From JAEUKA01 sp044228505 (lineage in GTDB: Bacteria > Myxococcota_A > Polyangia > Palsa-1104 > JAEUJZ01): a DNA stretch of 64,000 nt. The notes below the pieces were generated by a model that worked only from the letters and a program-made list of their open reading frames with translations, was not told the origin of the DNA and did no database searches. The translations under genes were made by a program, and so were the position numbers. Below are positions 7,947-16,844 of the stretch, piece after piece. The first letter of the stretch is position 1. Every line of letters starts with the position of its first letter. The DNA lies in the NCBI GenBank assembly GCA_044228505.1, contig JBGAUT010000028.1, forward strand, positions 12,535 to 76,534, read 5' to 3'.

Positions 7947-10111
7947 GTCATTCGCCTCCGTTGGGATCGTCCACCACGGGTCGCTCGGTCTTGTCTTTCA
8001 CCGAACGTCACAGCAGCATCGACGGGCTACCGATTGCCAGCTTCGCCGTCGATAAGATGTTTCGGCAGAGCCTGTTGGTGTTGCTCGTGATCGGCCTGCT
8101 CTCGTTGCCGTTGGTGGCCATCCATTCGTTTCAGTCGGCCTCGCGCTGGATCTTCGTGCTTCAGTCTGTGGTGCTGCTCATGTCGGTGGGGGCTGCGCTC
8201 GCTTTTCAGCGGCAGTCGGTGAAGCGGTCCAGTCAGCTGGCCTCCTTTGGCGTACTGGCTTCGGTGGCGCTGAGCTTTCAGGGCGGTCCACTGTCCAGTT
8301 CGTGGCAGTTTTTGACGATTGTCCCCATGCTGATGCTGGGCCTGCAGTATGGGCGGCGTGGGGTGGTGCTCTCGGCGCTGGTCGTCATTTTCGCCAGCGT
8401 GTTTTGGACGCTACGCAATGGCTCTGTCGATGGAGGGCCGAAAACTGGATCGGCGTGGCTGCTCGGGCTGCAGCTATTTAGTCGCTGTGTGGTGTTGGCG
8501 ATGGGCGGAATGGTGGTCGACCGCCTGCTCGCCATTGTTCGAGAGCGAGAGACCTTCCTGATCGATGTATTCCGCGACATCGATATTGGGGTGTCGGTCT
8601 TCGATGTGGATGACGGAGACGAGCTGCGGGTGGCAGCGCTCAACCCTCGCATCTATCAGCTCCTCGGTTTGCCCAAAGGTCCGCTGCTGGGTAAGCGTTC
8701 CCGCGAAGTCTTGCCCACAGACTATCTGCAGGCGACCGATGAGACACTTAGCAAGGCGCTGGCGATCGGCGAGACACAGCACCACGAAGCTCGCTGGCGT
8801 TCAGGCGACCATCCGCAGCGACTTCTCATTACCGCCGTTCCACAGCGTGGTGACGAACAACGAGTGCGCCGACTGGTTGTCTCTGGCACCGACATCTCGC
8901 AGCTAAAGGAAGCTGAGCGCAAGCTGCAGTTTCAGGCGGAGCTTCTCGCCAATGTGGCCGATGCCGTCGTTGCCGTGAATCCCGAGCTGCGGATAAGCTA
9001 CACCAACCGGGCCGCCGAGCGACTGTTTAAGGTGGAGAGCAAAGAGATTCTCGGCAAGGCCCTGGAAGAACTCACCGGCCCCGGCTTTCTGCGTGAGTTC
9101 GAGCGACACGTAGGCCAAGCACAGAGTGTGCAGAACGGCTCCTATGTGATCGGTGACAACCAAGAGCTACCGCTCGAGTTCACGATCTCAACGCAGAAGG
9201 ATGAGGATGGTCAGATTGCGCAGTATCTGATCGTTATTCGTGACATTCGCGATCGGCGCAGCTTGGAAGCGCACTTGTTGCGGGCACAAAAGACCGAGGC
9301 CCTCGGTCGCTTGGCCGGTGGAATTGCGCACGACTTTAACAACATGCTGGTGGTGATCACTGGCAATGCCGAGCTACTCGCCGAATCACTTGCCGAAGAT
9401 CATCCCGGCCAAGAAGATCTCAAAGAGATCAAACATGCGGCCACCCGAGCGGCAGACTTGGTCCGGCAGCTACTGACATTTTCCCGTCGACAACAGGGCA
9501 CCCTTCGCACCAGTGACTTGAATCAGTTGTTACGAGACATGAATCAGATCCTGCTGCGGCTTCTGGGAAAGGGAGTCCAGCTCTCGATGGAGCTATGCGA
9601 CGAACTATGGTCGGTGATGGTCGATGTCGGGCAGCTTGAACAAGTGATGATGCAGCTTCTCCTAAATGCCCGTGACGCGATTCCCAAAGAGGGCCGCGTG
9701 GTGATTTCTACCACCAATGTCACCTTAGGAGACTCGGCTCTCAAGCTTGGACTGACTGAAGGAGACTACGTAGAAATCCGGGTCAAGGACACCGGCATCG
9801 GAATGTCGCCAGAGACCATGAAACGACTGTTCGAGCCGTTCTTTTCGACCAAATCAACCAACCGTTCCGTTGGCTTGGGACTATCTGTCTGTTACGGAAT
9901 CATCCGCCAAAATCGCGGCGCAATCTCTGCGGACAGCAAGCCAGGGGAAGGTACGACCTTTACCGTTTGGTTGCCTCGCTCCACCACAAATCAAGAGACC
10001 GCCAATGCGCCGATCGCCGGTGCCGTGATGGCGGAGTTTCATCAAAGTGAGCTTCCGAGCAGCCTGTCGTCCACGGATGATCTGCCACGCAGCGCAAGTA
10101 ACCCGAAGTAG
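7943..10111 (+). CDS. Membrane PAS-domain sensor histidine kinase
   Basis: 722 aa from a GTG at 7943 that overlaps the stop of the REC-EAL gene (GTGA); GGAG lies 8 bp upstream. Residues 40-195 form about six transmembrane helices. Two PAS-like domains follow (about 205-320, and 335-440 with NVADAVVAVNPELRISYTNR). The dimerisation/phospho-acceptor region has H463 in GGIAHDFNNML, the HisKA subtype common in hybrid kinases that act with REC proteins. The ATPase domain shows an N-box (LLLNARDAI), G1 (DTGIGM), the F-box region (FEPFFSTKS) and G2 (GLGLSVCYGI). No own receiver domain is present, so the upstream REC-EAL protein is the probable partner, linking a membrane signal to c-di-GMP turnover. 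Confidence 0.93.
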   Translation: MSHSPPLGSSTTGRSVLSFTERHSSIDGLPIASFAVDKMFRQSLLVLLVIGLLSLPLVAIHSFQSASRWIFVLQSVVLLMSVGAALAFQRQSVKRSSQLASFGVLASVALSFQGGPLSSSWQFLTIVPMLMLGLQYGRRGVVLSALVVIFASVFWTLRNGSVDGGPKTGSAWLLGLQLFSRCVVLAMGGMVVDRLLAIVRERETFLIDVFRDIDIGVSVFDVDDGDELRVAALNPRIYQLLGLPKGPLLGKRSREVLPTDYLQATDETLSKALAIGETQHHEARWRSGDHPQRLLITAVPQRGDEQRVRRLVVSGTDISQLKEAERKLQFQAELLANVADAVVAVNPELRISYTNRAAERLFKVESKEILGKALEELTGPGFLREFERHVGQAQSVQNGSYVIGDNQELPLEFTISTQKDEDGQIAQYLIVIRDIRDRRSLEAHLLRAQKTEALGRLAGGIAHDFNNMLVVITGNAELLAESLAEDHPGQEDLKEIKHAATRAADLVRQLLTFSRRQQGTLRTSDLNQLLRDMNQILLRLLGKGVQLSMELCDELWSVMVDVGQLEQVMMQLLLNARDAIPKEGRVVISTTNVTLGDSALKLGLTEGDYVEIRVKDTGIGMSPETMKRLFEPFFSTKSTNRSVGLGLSVCYGIIRQNRGAISADSKPGEGTTFTVWLPRSTTNQETANAPIAGAVMAEFHQSELPSSLSSTDDLPRSASNPK

Positions 10112-10174
10112 TCTTCCGAAGCGAATTCACGTACTTATTTTCGGGTTGAAGCCGCTCGTGCTACTCCACGGGGC

Positions 10175-10789
10175 ATGAACCCACTTGGTGCTGGGCCTTT
10201 ACTCGTGTTGCTGCTCATCGGACTCTGTCCGAGATCAGCTCAAGCCGAAACGTCGTCAACCTTCCAGCACCCCGTGGTCGCTCCATCCGTGATCGAAAAG
10301 CGGGTGGTCCATTCGCTGGGTGCAGACTACGGATTCTTCATCTACCAAAGTACCGGACTCCCTCTGCAGGCCGGAGGCGCTTCTCTGTTTTATCGGGCGC
10401 GCTTTTCAGTCGGTCTCTCGCTGTCAGCGGGGCTCCGTTTTTTGCATGTAGACAGACTCCCTTCCGGCTTTGGCATCGAGGGATTCGTCGGCCTGCAGTT
10501 GGCTCCTTTGATCGGTGTATGGCGACCCCTTGCCGGCGTTGAAATGGGCGGAACCAGTCTCATGTCATCGTCGCTGAACCCCGATCCGAACTACAATCCA
10601 GAGGAGTACACCAGCAAACAGAGTCCTCTAGGGCCGGTATATGTAGGATTCGTAGTCTCACCACTGCGGTTTGGAATTCGTCGAATTACGTTTCAAGCCT
10701 TGGGACTGCAGCTCGCGACTCATCTACCCCAGTGGGGCAACGCCCTGCGACTACAGATCCTGGCTGGACAGCTAGAGTGGAGCTTCTGA
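10175..10789 (+). CDS. Exported beta-rich hypothetical protein
   Basis: 204 aa, starting at the ATG at 10175 with GGGG just upstream. A signal peptide (MNPLGAGPLLVLLLIGLCPR, then SAQA) is followed by alternating hydrophobic strands (YGFFIYQSTGLPLQAGGASL, FSVGLSLSAGLRFLHV, GFVGLQLAPLIGVWRPLAGV) and a C-terminal aromatic (LEWSF), which suggests an outer-membrane beta-barrel. The family is not recognised. It is the first gene of a tight three-gene operon, with its stop overlapping the next start (TGATG). The third gene encodes a similar exported barrel-like protein, so both may serve the lipoprotein peptidase between them. Confidence 0.65.
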   Translation: MNPLGAGPLLVLLLIGLCPRSAQAETSSTFQHPVVAPSVIEKRVVHSLGADYGFFIYQSTGLPLQAGGASLFYRARFSVGLSLSAGLRFLHVDRLPSGFGIEGFVGLQLAPLIGVWRPLAGVEMGGTSLMSSSLNPDPNYNPEEYTSKQSPLGPVYVGFVVSPLRFGIRRITFQALGLQLATHLPQWGNALRLQILAGQLEWSF

Positions 10790-11832
10790 TGTCGGTCTTT
10801 ATTACCACCCCAGAGTCGCAATCCCATCCTGTCTCATGCGGAAATCGCGTGGCACTAGGAGTCGGTCTTGTACTGTGTCTGCTGGTCGGTTGTCAGCGGG
10901 ATCCTGGGTTCTCCTCTTCGATCACCGCTGCTGCTGCGGGTGCTGGCCGCGAGGTGGACTCGTCACTGCTCATTGGGCATGTAAATGAGCTGATCAAGGC
11001 CAGACAGAAGGAAGAGCCGGTGGCATCGGTGTTCTGGGGAGGACGGCCTCTGCGACGGCACAACGCAGCATCGTATATTGACGCTTACCTAGTCAGCCAA
11101 GGACTCCGTCCGGTTCATGAGCGAGAGAGCCAAAACGACATCGACACTGATAACCTGTACGTCGATCTTCCCGGTCGCTTGGGAAATGGCAAAGAGTCGG
11201 AGTATGTGCTGGTCACCGGGCACTACGACAACTGGCATCTAGGGGCCGATGACAACGCTTCCGCGATCGCGGTGATGTTAGAGACAGCGCGAGTTTTGCG
11301 CACCAAGTCCTTGTCCCGAAGCGTGCGCATCATTGCGTTTGATCGCGAAGAAGAAGGACTCATCGGCAGTGATCGCTACGCGCAGCGTCATCAGGGGGAG
11401 CGGATCTCCGCGATGATCAACATGGACTGCGTGGGCTACGCCAGCAGCAAGCCGGGTAGCCAGTCTGCTCCTCCGGGACTGGGTCTGCGCAGTGTGGGAG
11501 ACTTTTTGGCGATCCTGGCAAGTGACCCTGGTGCCGGCATTCTGTCGTCTGTCACCAAGCTCTCGAATGAACTCCCTAGACCCGTCAGCATCTTGGGTCT
11601 TTTGGCTCCCAGTGATGGTCACAATGCGGCTGCGGCGGCATTTTTACGTTCGGATCATGCACCGTTTTGGCGACAAGGCGTGCGCGCTCTGTTTCTTACC
11701 GACACTGCGGACTTTCGAAATCCGAACTATCACCGCAGCTCGGATCTACCAGAGACACTCGATGCGGAATTCCTGGCCCGCAATGCCCAGCTTGTGATCG
11801 CAGCGGCTTTCGCCCTGTCCGAGGAGGAGTAA
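10789..11832 (+). CDS. M28 family zinc aminopeptidase, lipoprotein
   Basis: 347 aa. The ATG at 10789 overlaps the upstream TGA and has GGAG 7 bp upstream. The lipobox LLVGC puts the lipidated Cys at 35. The catalytic domain carries the M28 zinc ligands in order: H145 (VTGHYDNW), D154 (GADDNAS), E187/E188 (DREEEGLIGS), D213 (NMDCVGY) and a late His (NYHRSSDLPETL). All are intact, so it is probably an active co-catalytic zinc aminopeptidase that removes N-terminal residues from peptides outside the cytoplasm. It is the middle gene of a three-gene operon with two exported beta-rich proteins. Confidence 0.9.
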   Translation: MSVFITTPESQSHPVSCGNRVALGVGLVLCLLVGCQRDPGFSSSITAAAAGAGREVDSSLLIGHVNELIKARQKEEPVASVFWGGRPLRRHNAASYIDAYLVSQGLRPVHERESQNDIDTDNLYVDLPGRLGNGKESEYVLVTGHYDNWHLGADDNASAIAVMLETARVLRTKSLSRSVRIIAFDREEEGLIGSDRYAQRHQGERISAMINMDCVGYASSKPGSQSAPPGLGLRSVGDFLAILASDPGAGILSSVTKLSNELPRPVSILGLLAPSDGHNAAAAAFLRSDHAPFWRQGVRALFLTDTADFRNPNYHRSSDLPETLDAEFLARNAQLVIAAAFALSEEE

Positions 11833-11833
11833 G

Positions 11834-12388
11834 ATGTCGACTCTGCGAGTGCTCCTCTGTCTGCTGTTCGTTTGGACCGCCAATCCTGCCGCTGCAGCGG
11901 AGTCGGTATCATCGATCGCGGAGAGTCCACCTCACCATTCCGAGATCTATGTTCCCGCTGGCGTCGTGTTTTTCTCCAGTACGAATCGGCTGATCGCTGG
12001 AGTGGGCGGAGGACTCGGTTACCGCTATGATCTCGACTCGATCTGGACAGTTTACACCGAAGGCAGGACCAGCTTCTACACCGGTAGCATTGGCACGCTC
12101 GCATTGGGAATCACCGGACAGTTTTCGGTACGTAGCTGGCATCCTCAATTAGGAATCGGTGCCATCGTCTTTGTTGGCGACAGCATCCGCGTGAGTAGCT
12201 CGACCCAGAGCGCGATTTTAGTGCCTGCAGCGTTCGCGATCACCACTCGGATTTCTCCTCTTCGCTTTGTCCGGGGTCGCTTTGCTGCGTCGGCTTTGAG
12301 CGTGGATGTCGGCTGTGGGATCGACTCTGGAAGTCGCTGCGCGATCGCACTGTCCGTTGCAGTATTGGAAGCGGGTCTGCGCTTCTAG
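11834..12388 (+). CDS. Exported beta-rich hypothetical protein, operon partner of M28 peptidase
   Basis: 184 aa. It starts 1 bp after the peptidase stop, with GGAGGAG as ribosome site. A signal peptide (MSTLRVLLCLLFVWTANPAA, then AAE) is followed by amphipathic strands (YVPAGVVFFSSTNRLIAGVG, WTVYTEGRTSFYTGSIGTLA, LGITGQFSV) and a final Phe (AVLEAGLRF), a pattern typical of small outer-membrane barrels. There is no recognised family. It resembles the first gene of this operon in layout, though clear homology is not visible by eye. Confidence 0.65.
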   Translation: MSTLRVLLCLLFVWTANPAAAAESVSSIAESPPHHSEIYVPAGVVFFSSTNRLIAGVGGGLGYRYDLDSIWTVYTEGRTSFYTGSIGTLALGITGQFSVRSWHPQLGIGAIVFVGDSIRVSSSTQSAILVPAAFAITTRISPLRFVRGRFAASALSVDVGCGIDSGSRCAIALSVAVLEAGLRF

Positions 12389-12394
12389 GGGTTC

Positions 12395-13732
12395 CTACGG
12401 AGCGAGGTCGGAGTATAGAATCTGACTGGCCTGCGTCGCAAAAAAGCCGCCTGAGAGCGCGGAAGCAGACTGCCAGGTTCCCTTTTCGTACCCGGTAAGC
12501 AGGGCCGCTCCACTTGCACGCCAACGATAGATCGCGTCTTTCCCTGAGACGATCAAATCGTCGGGACGGCGACCACTGATTGCCAGCAAGGAGCCGGGCG
12601 TGAAGCTACTGCTCTGGTCCTTGTCGTTTGCGAAAAAGCACGTTCCATTGTGAGCGATGAACCGTCCCGTACCTCCACCGGCATTTCCGGTCCCGACCAT
12701 CTTGACGCTGCTTAGCGTTCCGTTGGCATAGACTCCGCGAAGCGAAATATCTGAGGGAGGTGAACCACAGGTTGCATCATTTTTGATTCCTACGAGTCCG
12801 TAGTTGGTTCCGCCCGTGTAATGAATCACCAGGGAGCGCTCGCCCACGTACCAGCAGTCGTTCAGCGAAGAGCAATCGACAGCATAGAGTCCATACGAGC
12901 TTCCAGAGAGGTTGATCGGTGCCTTGTCGACCTGGTTCACCGTGACCTTTCCGGTGGCCGCAGAGTAGATTCCGATATATCCCTGTGCGTCGCTGTCGGT
13001 GGTGCCCGACAGATAGGCCGTTCCAGACTCTGCATAGACTCCGGTCCAGGTCACCGGAAGTTGATTCAAGCTCCCAAAATCGAGGGCCAAGCGGGTTGGA
13101 TTGCCAGCAGCATCGATTCGTACAGCAGAGTCATGGTCCCCCACCAGCCAAGTGTTGCCTTGGCTATCCCCGCGAACGGCTTTCCAGGTCGCTCTGGGAG
13201 TGCCAGCAATGCTGTCTGGGAGAACGATGTTATGAAACAAAGTACCGTCCCAGTGCAGTACTGCTGCGTCTTTGCCCACGATCCAGACATTGCTTGCGGT
13301 GCCAGCCCAGATGATGGCTTCTGCGGGATAACTGACGGGTGCATCGTTTGCCTTGCATGGCGCAAACGGAATGACATCTAGCACAGCAGTGGCGTTGATC
13401 TTTCCCGCCGTGCTCAGCTTGGCTTCAGTGCTGCCTTTATTGAGCGCACAGGGGAGGTTGTTTTTGTAAGCGAAGACCTGGACTGCGAGCGTACCGTCAC
13501 GACTGCTTGGTGGACGGATACCGAATACCGGACTGCTGATTTGAAACTGACCACTTTGTAGCGCGCTGGCGTGATACGCGTCTGTGTCAATTCGATAGTA
13601 GGCAGCGACAGAGGAGGTCTCTGCAGAGAGGTTGACCAGATCAACGACAACGACATGTTCGCCGCACGAAACGATGCTGAGGGCAGAGCTAAGAGCCAAG
13701 GTGACAGTCGCAAGGCCCGCATGCTTTGGCAT
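12395..13732 (-). CDS. Lipoprotein with beta-propeller-like repeats
   Basis: 445 aa, ATG at 13732 with AGG 8 bp upstream. The signal sequence (ATVTLALSSALSIVSCGE) ends in a lipobox-like Cys. The mature part has recurring blocks of the form 'I-W-A-G-T-A-S-N-V-W-I-V-G-K-D-A-A-V-L-H-W-D-G', 'WLVGDHDSAVRID', 'CWYVGERSLVIHYTG' and 'LLAISGRRPDDLIVSGKDAI'. These are the W/F-x-V-G-...-hW repeats of YCF48/BNR-like propellers that abound in myxobacterial surface proteins. The ligand is unknown. The gene converges on the M28 operon with a 6-bp gap and no visible terminator. Confidence 0.7.
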   Translation of the reverse strand: MPKHAGLATVTLALSSALSIVSCGEHVVVVDLVNLSAETSSVAAYYRIDTDAYHASALQSGQFQISSPVFGIRPPSSRDGTLAVQVFAYKNNLPCALNKGSTEAKLSTAGKINATAVLDVIPFAPCKANDAPVSYPAEAIIWAGTASNVWIVGKDAAVLHWDGTLFHNIVLPDSIAGTPRATWKAVRGDSQGNTWLVGDHDSAVRIDAAGNPTRLALDFGSLNQLPVTWTGVYAESGTAYLSGTTDSDAQGYIGIYSAATGKVTVNQVDKAPINLSGSSYGLYAVDCSSLNDCWYVGERSLVIHYTGGTNYGLVGIKNDATCGSPPSDISLRGVYANGTLSSVKMVGTGNAGGGTGRFIAHNGTCFFANDKDQSSSFTPGSLLAISGRRPDDLIVSGKDAIYRWRASGAALLTGYEKGTWQSASALSGGFFATQASQILYSDLAP

Positions 13733-13742
13733 GGTGGTTTAC

Positions 13743-14363
13743 CTAGTATTCAAAGATCGTAAGTCCATCGGGTAGCTTGTTGCGATAGTGCAGGCCGACA
13801 CCCACTCCCACTCCAATGATGATCCCTGCTGCGATCGAACCGGATATGATGCCAATCAGAAGCTTCTTTTTTCGCTTGTTCTGCGCTTCTTGCACTTCGA
13901 CGTACCACGGCATCATCTGACCGGTCTGCTTATCATAACCAGTGGGCGCGGGTTCTCGACGACGATCTTCCTCGGCTTGCAGGCTGGGGGCCTCCAGCAT
14001 TGCTTTGGTTTGGATGATGTATTGTTCGACGTCGAGCTTAATTTTCGGGGGCGGATTTGGCTCTGCCTTGAGGTACTGCTGATAGAAATCGAGAGCCTGC
14101 TGCGCATTTCCCATCTTGCGGTAGACCTGCGCCATGTTCAGCAGTACACGCGGAAACTGATGGAGCTTATAAGCGGACTGAAAGGCCTCGATGGCACCCT
14201 CAAAGTCCTTCTTCTGGTAAAGATTCATGCCGCGCCTGAACAGGCTATCAAAGTCATCAGCGAGGGCACTGCCGGTACCTAGCAGAACCCATAGAGCGAT
14301 AATAGAAGAGTATAGTATGCTTCTATTACAGCGCTGAACGAAGACATTGTTTCTGCTTAGCAT
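13743..14363 (-). CDS. TPR protein with C-terminal membrane helix
   Basis: 206 aa from the ATG at 14363, 14 bp after the end of the kinase C-terminal fragment; further in-frame sequence upstream lies inside that gene. A signal/anchor helix (SILYSSIIALWVLLGTGSAL) precedes two tetratricopeptide repeats around residues 40-110 (FRRGMNLYQKKDFEGAIEAF; VLLNMAQVYRKMGNAQQALD). A second hydrophobic helix (IGIISGSIAAGIIIGVGVGV) lies near the C-terminus. It was probably the downstream member of an operon with the now-disrupted kinase; myxobacterial kinases are often paired with such TPR partners. Interruption of the kinase may reduce its transcription (inference). Confidence 0.75.
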   Translation of the reverse strand: MLSRNNVFVQRCNRSILYSSIIALWVLLGTGSALADDFDSLFRRGMNLYQKKDFEGAIEAFQSAYKLHQFPRVLLNMAQVYRKMGNAQQALDFYQQYLKAEPNPPPKIKLDVEQYIIQTKAMLEAPSLQAEEDRRREPAPTGYDKQTGQMMPWYVEVQEAQNKRKKKLLIGIISGSIAAGIIIGVGVGVGLHYRNKLPDGLTIFEY

Positions 14364-14377
14364 GGCGGAGGCTCGAC

Positions 14378-15095
14378 CTAATCCGTGATGAGATCCACTT
14401 GACTGTTTTCGCGGGTCCGTTTCTTCTTTGAAGACTTCTTGGGGGCTGTCTTGGGCTCTCTGCGAGGAGCCAATGCCTCGTTCCGGTCCTCGTCGGTGTT
14501 TTTGCTGAGCGATAGCTGTTTGGCCAGAAATCCTGGCTTGCGTAGCTCGATCTCGATGTGGCCGCTGGTCTGCGGCTCTTCGCTCTGCCATGGGGTCACG
14601 CCGAGTTTTCGACCATCGGGTAGGCTGAAGACCTCGGCACCTTGCGGCTGAGAATCTACCCGCCAGTGCACCACGGTTGATGGCTTGCCCGTCACTCGAA
14701 CGGGATCGATTCCGGCTCGGCGCTGCAGCAGCCAGCGCAGGCTCATGGCACCGCCAAAGATGAGTACAGTCCCAAGAGACACCACGGCAAACAGGCGTGT
14801 GGACAGGCTCTGACTTGCCGGCATGCGGATGAGCTGGAGTCCTGCCGTGGAAGGAGAGCGCTGCTTGAGCTGGGAAAACAGAGCCGATAGCGCTTCTTCC
14901 AACTCAGCCATCGAGGCATAGCGACCCGCCGGGTCTTTGGACATCGTGCGCAGTACGATCTGGTCCAGCTCCGGAGGGATACGCGAGTTGGGGACGATCT
15001 CACTCGGCGGTCGAACCCGGTCGGTGAGATGCTTTAGCATCGTCGCCGTCGGATGCCCGCCATCAAACGGAACCCGCCCGGTCAACATTTCCCAC
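14378..15095 (-). pseudogene. Ser/Thr kinase, C-terminal fragment (piece 3 of 3)
   Basis: The conserved part begins WEMLTGRVPFDGGHPTAT, i.e. kinase subdomain IX-X, then the C-lobe (ELDQIVLRTMSKDPAGRYAS). It continues with a transmembrane helix (FAVVSLGTVLIFGGAMSL) and a PEGA-like domain (VVHWRVDSQPQGAEVF, LGVTPW). Everything N-terminal is missing here. The missing part is at 19509-19746 and 21955-22486 on the same strand. At 15089-15095 the sequence TTCCCAC matches the same 7 bp at the end of the middle piece, which ends CIMWE. Joining at this repeat gives CIMWEMLTGRVPF in frame. The reading frame extends to a start at 15121 within the element, but those residues (DFSILNYK) are not kinase sequence. 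Confidence 0.9.
15089..15095. repeat. Direct repeat (left attachment-site copy)
   Basis: TTCCCAC, matching 19509-19515. On the coding strand of the kinase it reads GTGGGAA (the last base of one codon, then Trp-Glu). Confidence 0.75.
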
Positions 15096-15231
15096 TTGTA
15101 ATTTAAAATACTAAAATCCATAATGATTAAGGACGCTTTCCGTCGCTGTAGGCAATTGCGTACCTAGCGAACGCCAGCGGTTCAGACGAGCAAAGCAAGC
15201 GAGCGGAAGGGGCACGGAAGGGACTGCGAAG

Positions 15232-16329
15232 ATGGGCGAAGTGATCCGCAAGATGAAAGACGGTCGCTTTATCGGCTATTACATCCGCTGGGTCGATAGC
15301 GATGGTAAACGCAAGATGCGAGCCAGCAAACAGCCCACGATCACTGACGCCAAACGGATGCTGGTGGAAATCGAAGCGCGGGTGGCCCGGGGAAAGCTGG
15401 GAGTTGCTGAGCGTCCGGCGCGCCTGAGCATCGGGCAGCTCCTGGAGCGGTTTTATAGGGAGTACGACCCGCCGCGTGCGCGCAGTCGCTCGGCTTGGGA
15501 GTCCAAGATTCGCTCGCAGCTTGTCACGTTGCTGCCGCAGCTTGCAGGATGCGATGCCGGTAGTTTCTCTGTCGAAGATGCCGAAAAGTTACGCCACCAA
15601 CTGACCCGCCAGGGCTACAAAGGGAACACGGTGCGGTTGAAGCTGACGTTTCTTTGCACGGCATTTGAGTTTGGGCGGCGCAAAGGAATTGTGCTTGGGA
15701 ATCCGTTCGCTGGACTTCGTAAGCCACGAGCAGAGCATCGGGTGGAGTATCTAACGGCAGATGAAGTGCGACAGCTTCTGTCCGCGGTGGATTCCCGAAC
15801 CGATGTGCGAGGTAGGGTGCTCGCGGTGGCAGTCCGTCTGGCCATCTACGCAGGTCTGCGAGTTGGAGAAGTATTCGGACTTCGCTGGCGAGATATCGAT
15901 GTGAGCAGGGGCGTTCTCACGGTCTCACGTAGCTATGAGGGAACGACCAAGAGTGGCAAGCCCAGGCACATTCCCATGGCGGATGAGCTGGCCGAGGTGA
16001 TTCATGGCTGGCGCTCTGCCTGTCCCGAAACCAAAGAAGGAGTCGTTTGTCCGGTGATCTCCGATGAGCCTGGATCGACCTGGCACGCAGTCAAGTGTCG
16101 TCGTCCCGAGCTGACACCGCTGTACGCTGCCGCCGGAATTCCAACTCCTGCCAGTCCTTGGCACTCCCTTCGTCATACCTTCGCCAGTCACTTTCTCATG
16201 AACGGAGGGGGACTCCTGACTTTGCAGAAGCTCCTGGGACACTGTGATCTCAAGATGACGAGTATCTATGCCCATCTGTCATCCGATCATGTGGCAGCCG
16301 AGGTAAGGCGAGTCAGTTTCTTGCGCTGA
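15232..16329 (+). CDS. Tyrosine recombinase / phage-type integrase
   Basis: 365 aa, ATG at 15232. N-terminal AP2-like/arm-binding part (GYYIRWVDSDGKRKMRASK), SAM-like core-binding domain (about 65-165), and catalytic domain (about 173-355). The catalytic set is complete: R210 (AIYAGLRVGEV), K240 (GTTKSGKPRHIPM), H311 and R314 (HSLRHTFASH), H337 (LLGHCDL) and nucleophile Y346 (TSIYAHL). It should therefore be able to catalyse site-specific recombination. It points away from the kinase C-terminal fragment and lies next to the left boundary of the element, so it is the likely agent of integration into the kinase gene. Confidence 0.95.
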   Translation: MGEVIRKMKDGRFIGYYIRWVDSDGKRKMRASKQPTITDAKRMLVEIEARVARGKLGVAERPARLSIGQLLERFYREYDPPRARSRSAWESKIRSQLVTLLPQLAGCDAGSFSVEDAEKLRHQLTRQGYKGNTVRLKLTFLCTAFEFGRRKGIVLGNPFAGLRKPRAEHRVEYLTADEVRQLLSAVDSRTDVRGRVLAVAVRLAIYAGLRVGEVFGLRWRDIDVSRGVLTVSRSYEGTTKSGKPRHIPMADELAEVIHGWRSACPETKEGVVCPVISDEPGSTWHAVKCRRPELTPLYAAAGIPTPASPWHSLRHTFASHFLMNGGGLLTLQKLLGHCDLKMTSIYAHLSSDHVAAEVRRVSFLR

Positions 16330-16414
16330 AGGAGTCCCTTCACGGAGTCCTCTGCCCGTGGTGTCACGGATGGCGGTGGCCATCAGCCAGAGACGTTGCG
16401 GTGACAAGCTTGGC

Positions 16415-16837
16415 TTACTTGCTGCAGCGCTGAGAGACAAACGACTCGGTGAGGTGGCCGAGATTCGGATTCCCATATCGAATGGCGTAGACGTGGACCA
16501 TCAGCCCATCCTGATGGGGGCGCAGCAGACAAAATGAGCCGTGTTGGCTGCGGGGTCGACACTGAACCTCGAAAGCGCCCTTCTGTTCCGACCACACCGC
16601 TAACTGGGAGAGCTCCGCTTTCGTGTCCTTCCAGCGCTGATTCGGCGGAAACCGCGTGGTTGCCAGCAGGCTGTGCTTGCCGTACTCGGACATCGACAAT
16701 GTGATCCCATAGCCGACATCCCAGCAGCCCAAGACCGCCTGTCGGATCGCTTGCGGTGGAAAGCGGTTCGCCCTGGCCAGTGAAACGGAAGAGGACACCA
16801 GCAGTAGGTTCAGTAGGGCCAGAGTTCGAAGACGCAT
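16415..16837 (-). CDS. Small exported hypothetical protein
   Basis: 140 aa with a signal peptide (MRLRTLALLNLLLVSSSVSL, then ARA). The mature part has three or four Cys (VLGCWDVGYGITLSM, EVQCRPRSQHGSFCLLRP, SQRCSK), suggesting disulfides in the periplasm or outside. No family recognised. It lies 7 bp downstream of the Rieske oxygenase gene on the same strand and is probably co-transcribed with it. Confidence 0.6.
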   Translation of the reverse strand: MRLRTLALLNLLLVSSSVSLARANRFPPQAIRQAVLGCWDVGYGITLSMSEYGKHSLLATTRFPPNQRWKDTKAELSQLAVWSEQKGAFEVQCRPRSQHGSFCLLRPHQDGLMVHVYAIRYGNPNLGHLTESFVSQRCSK

Positions 16838-16844
16838 GCTTTGT

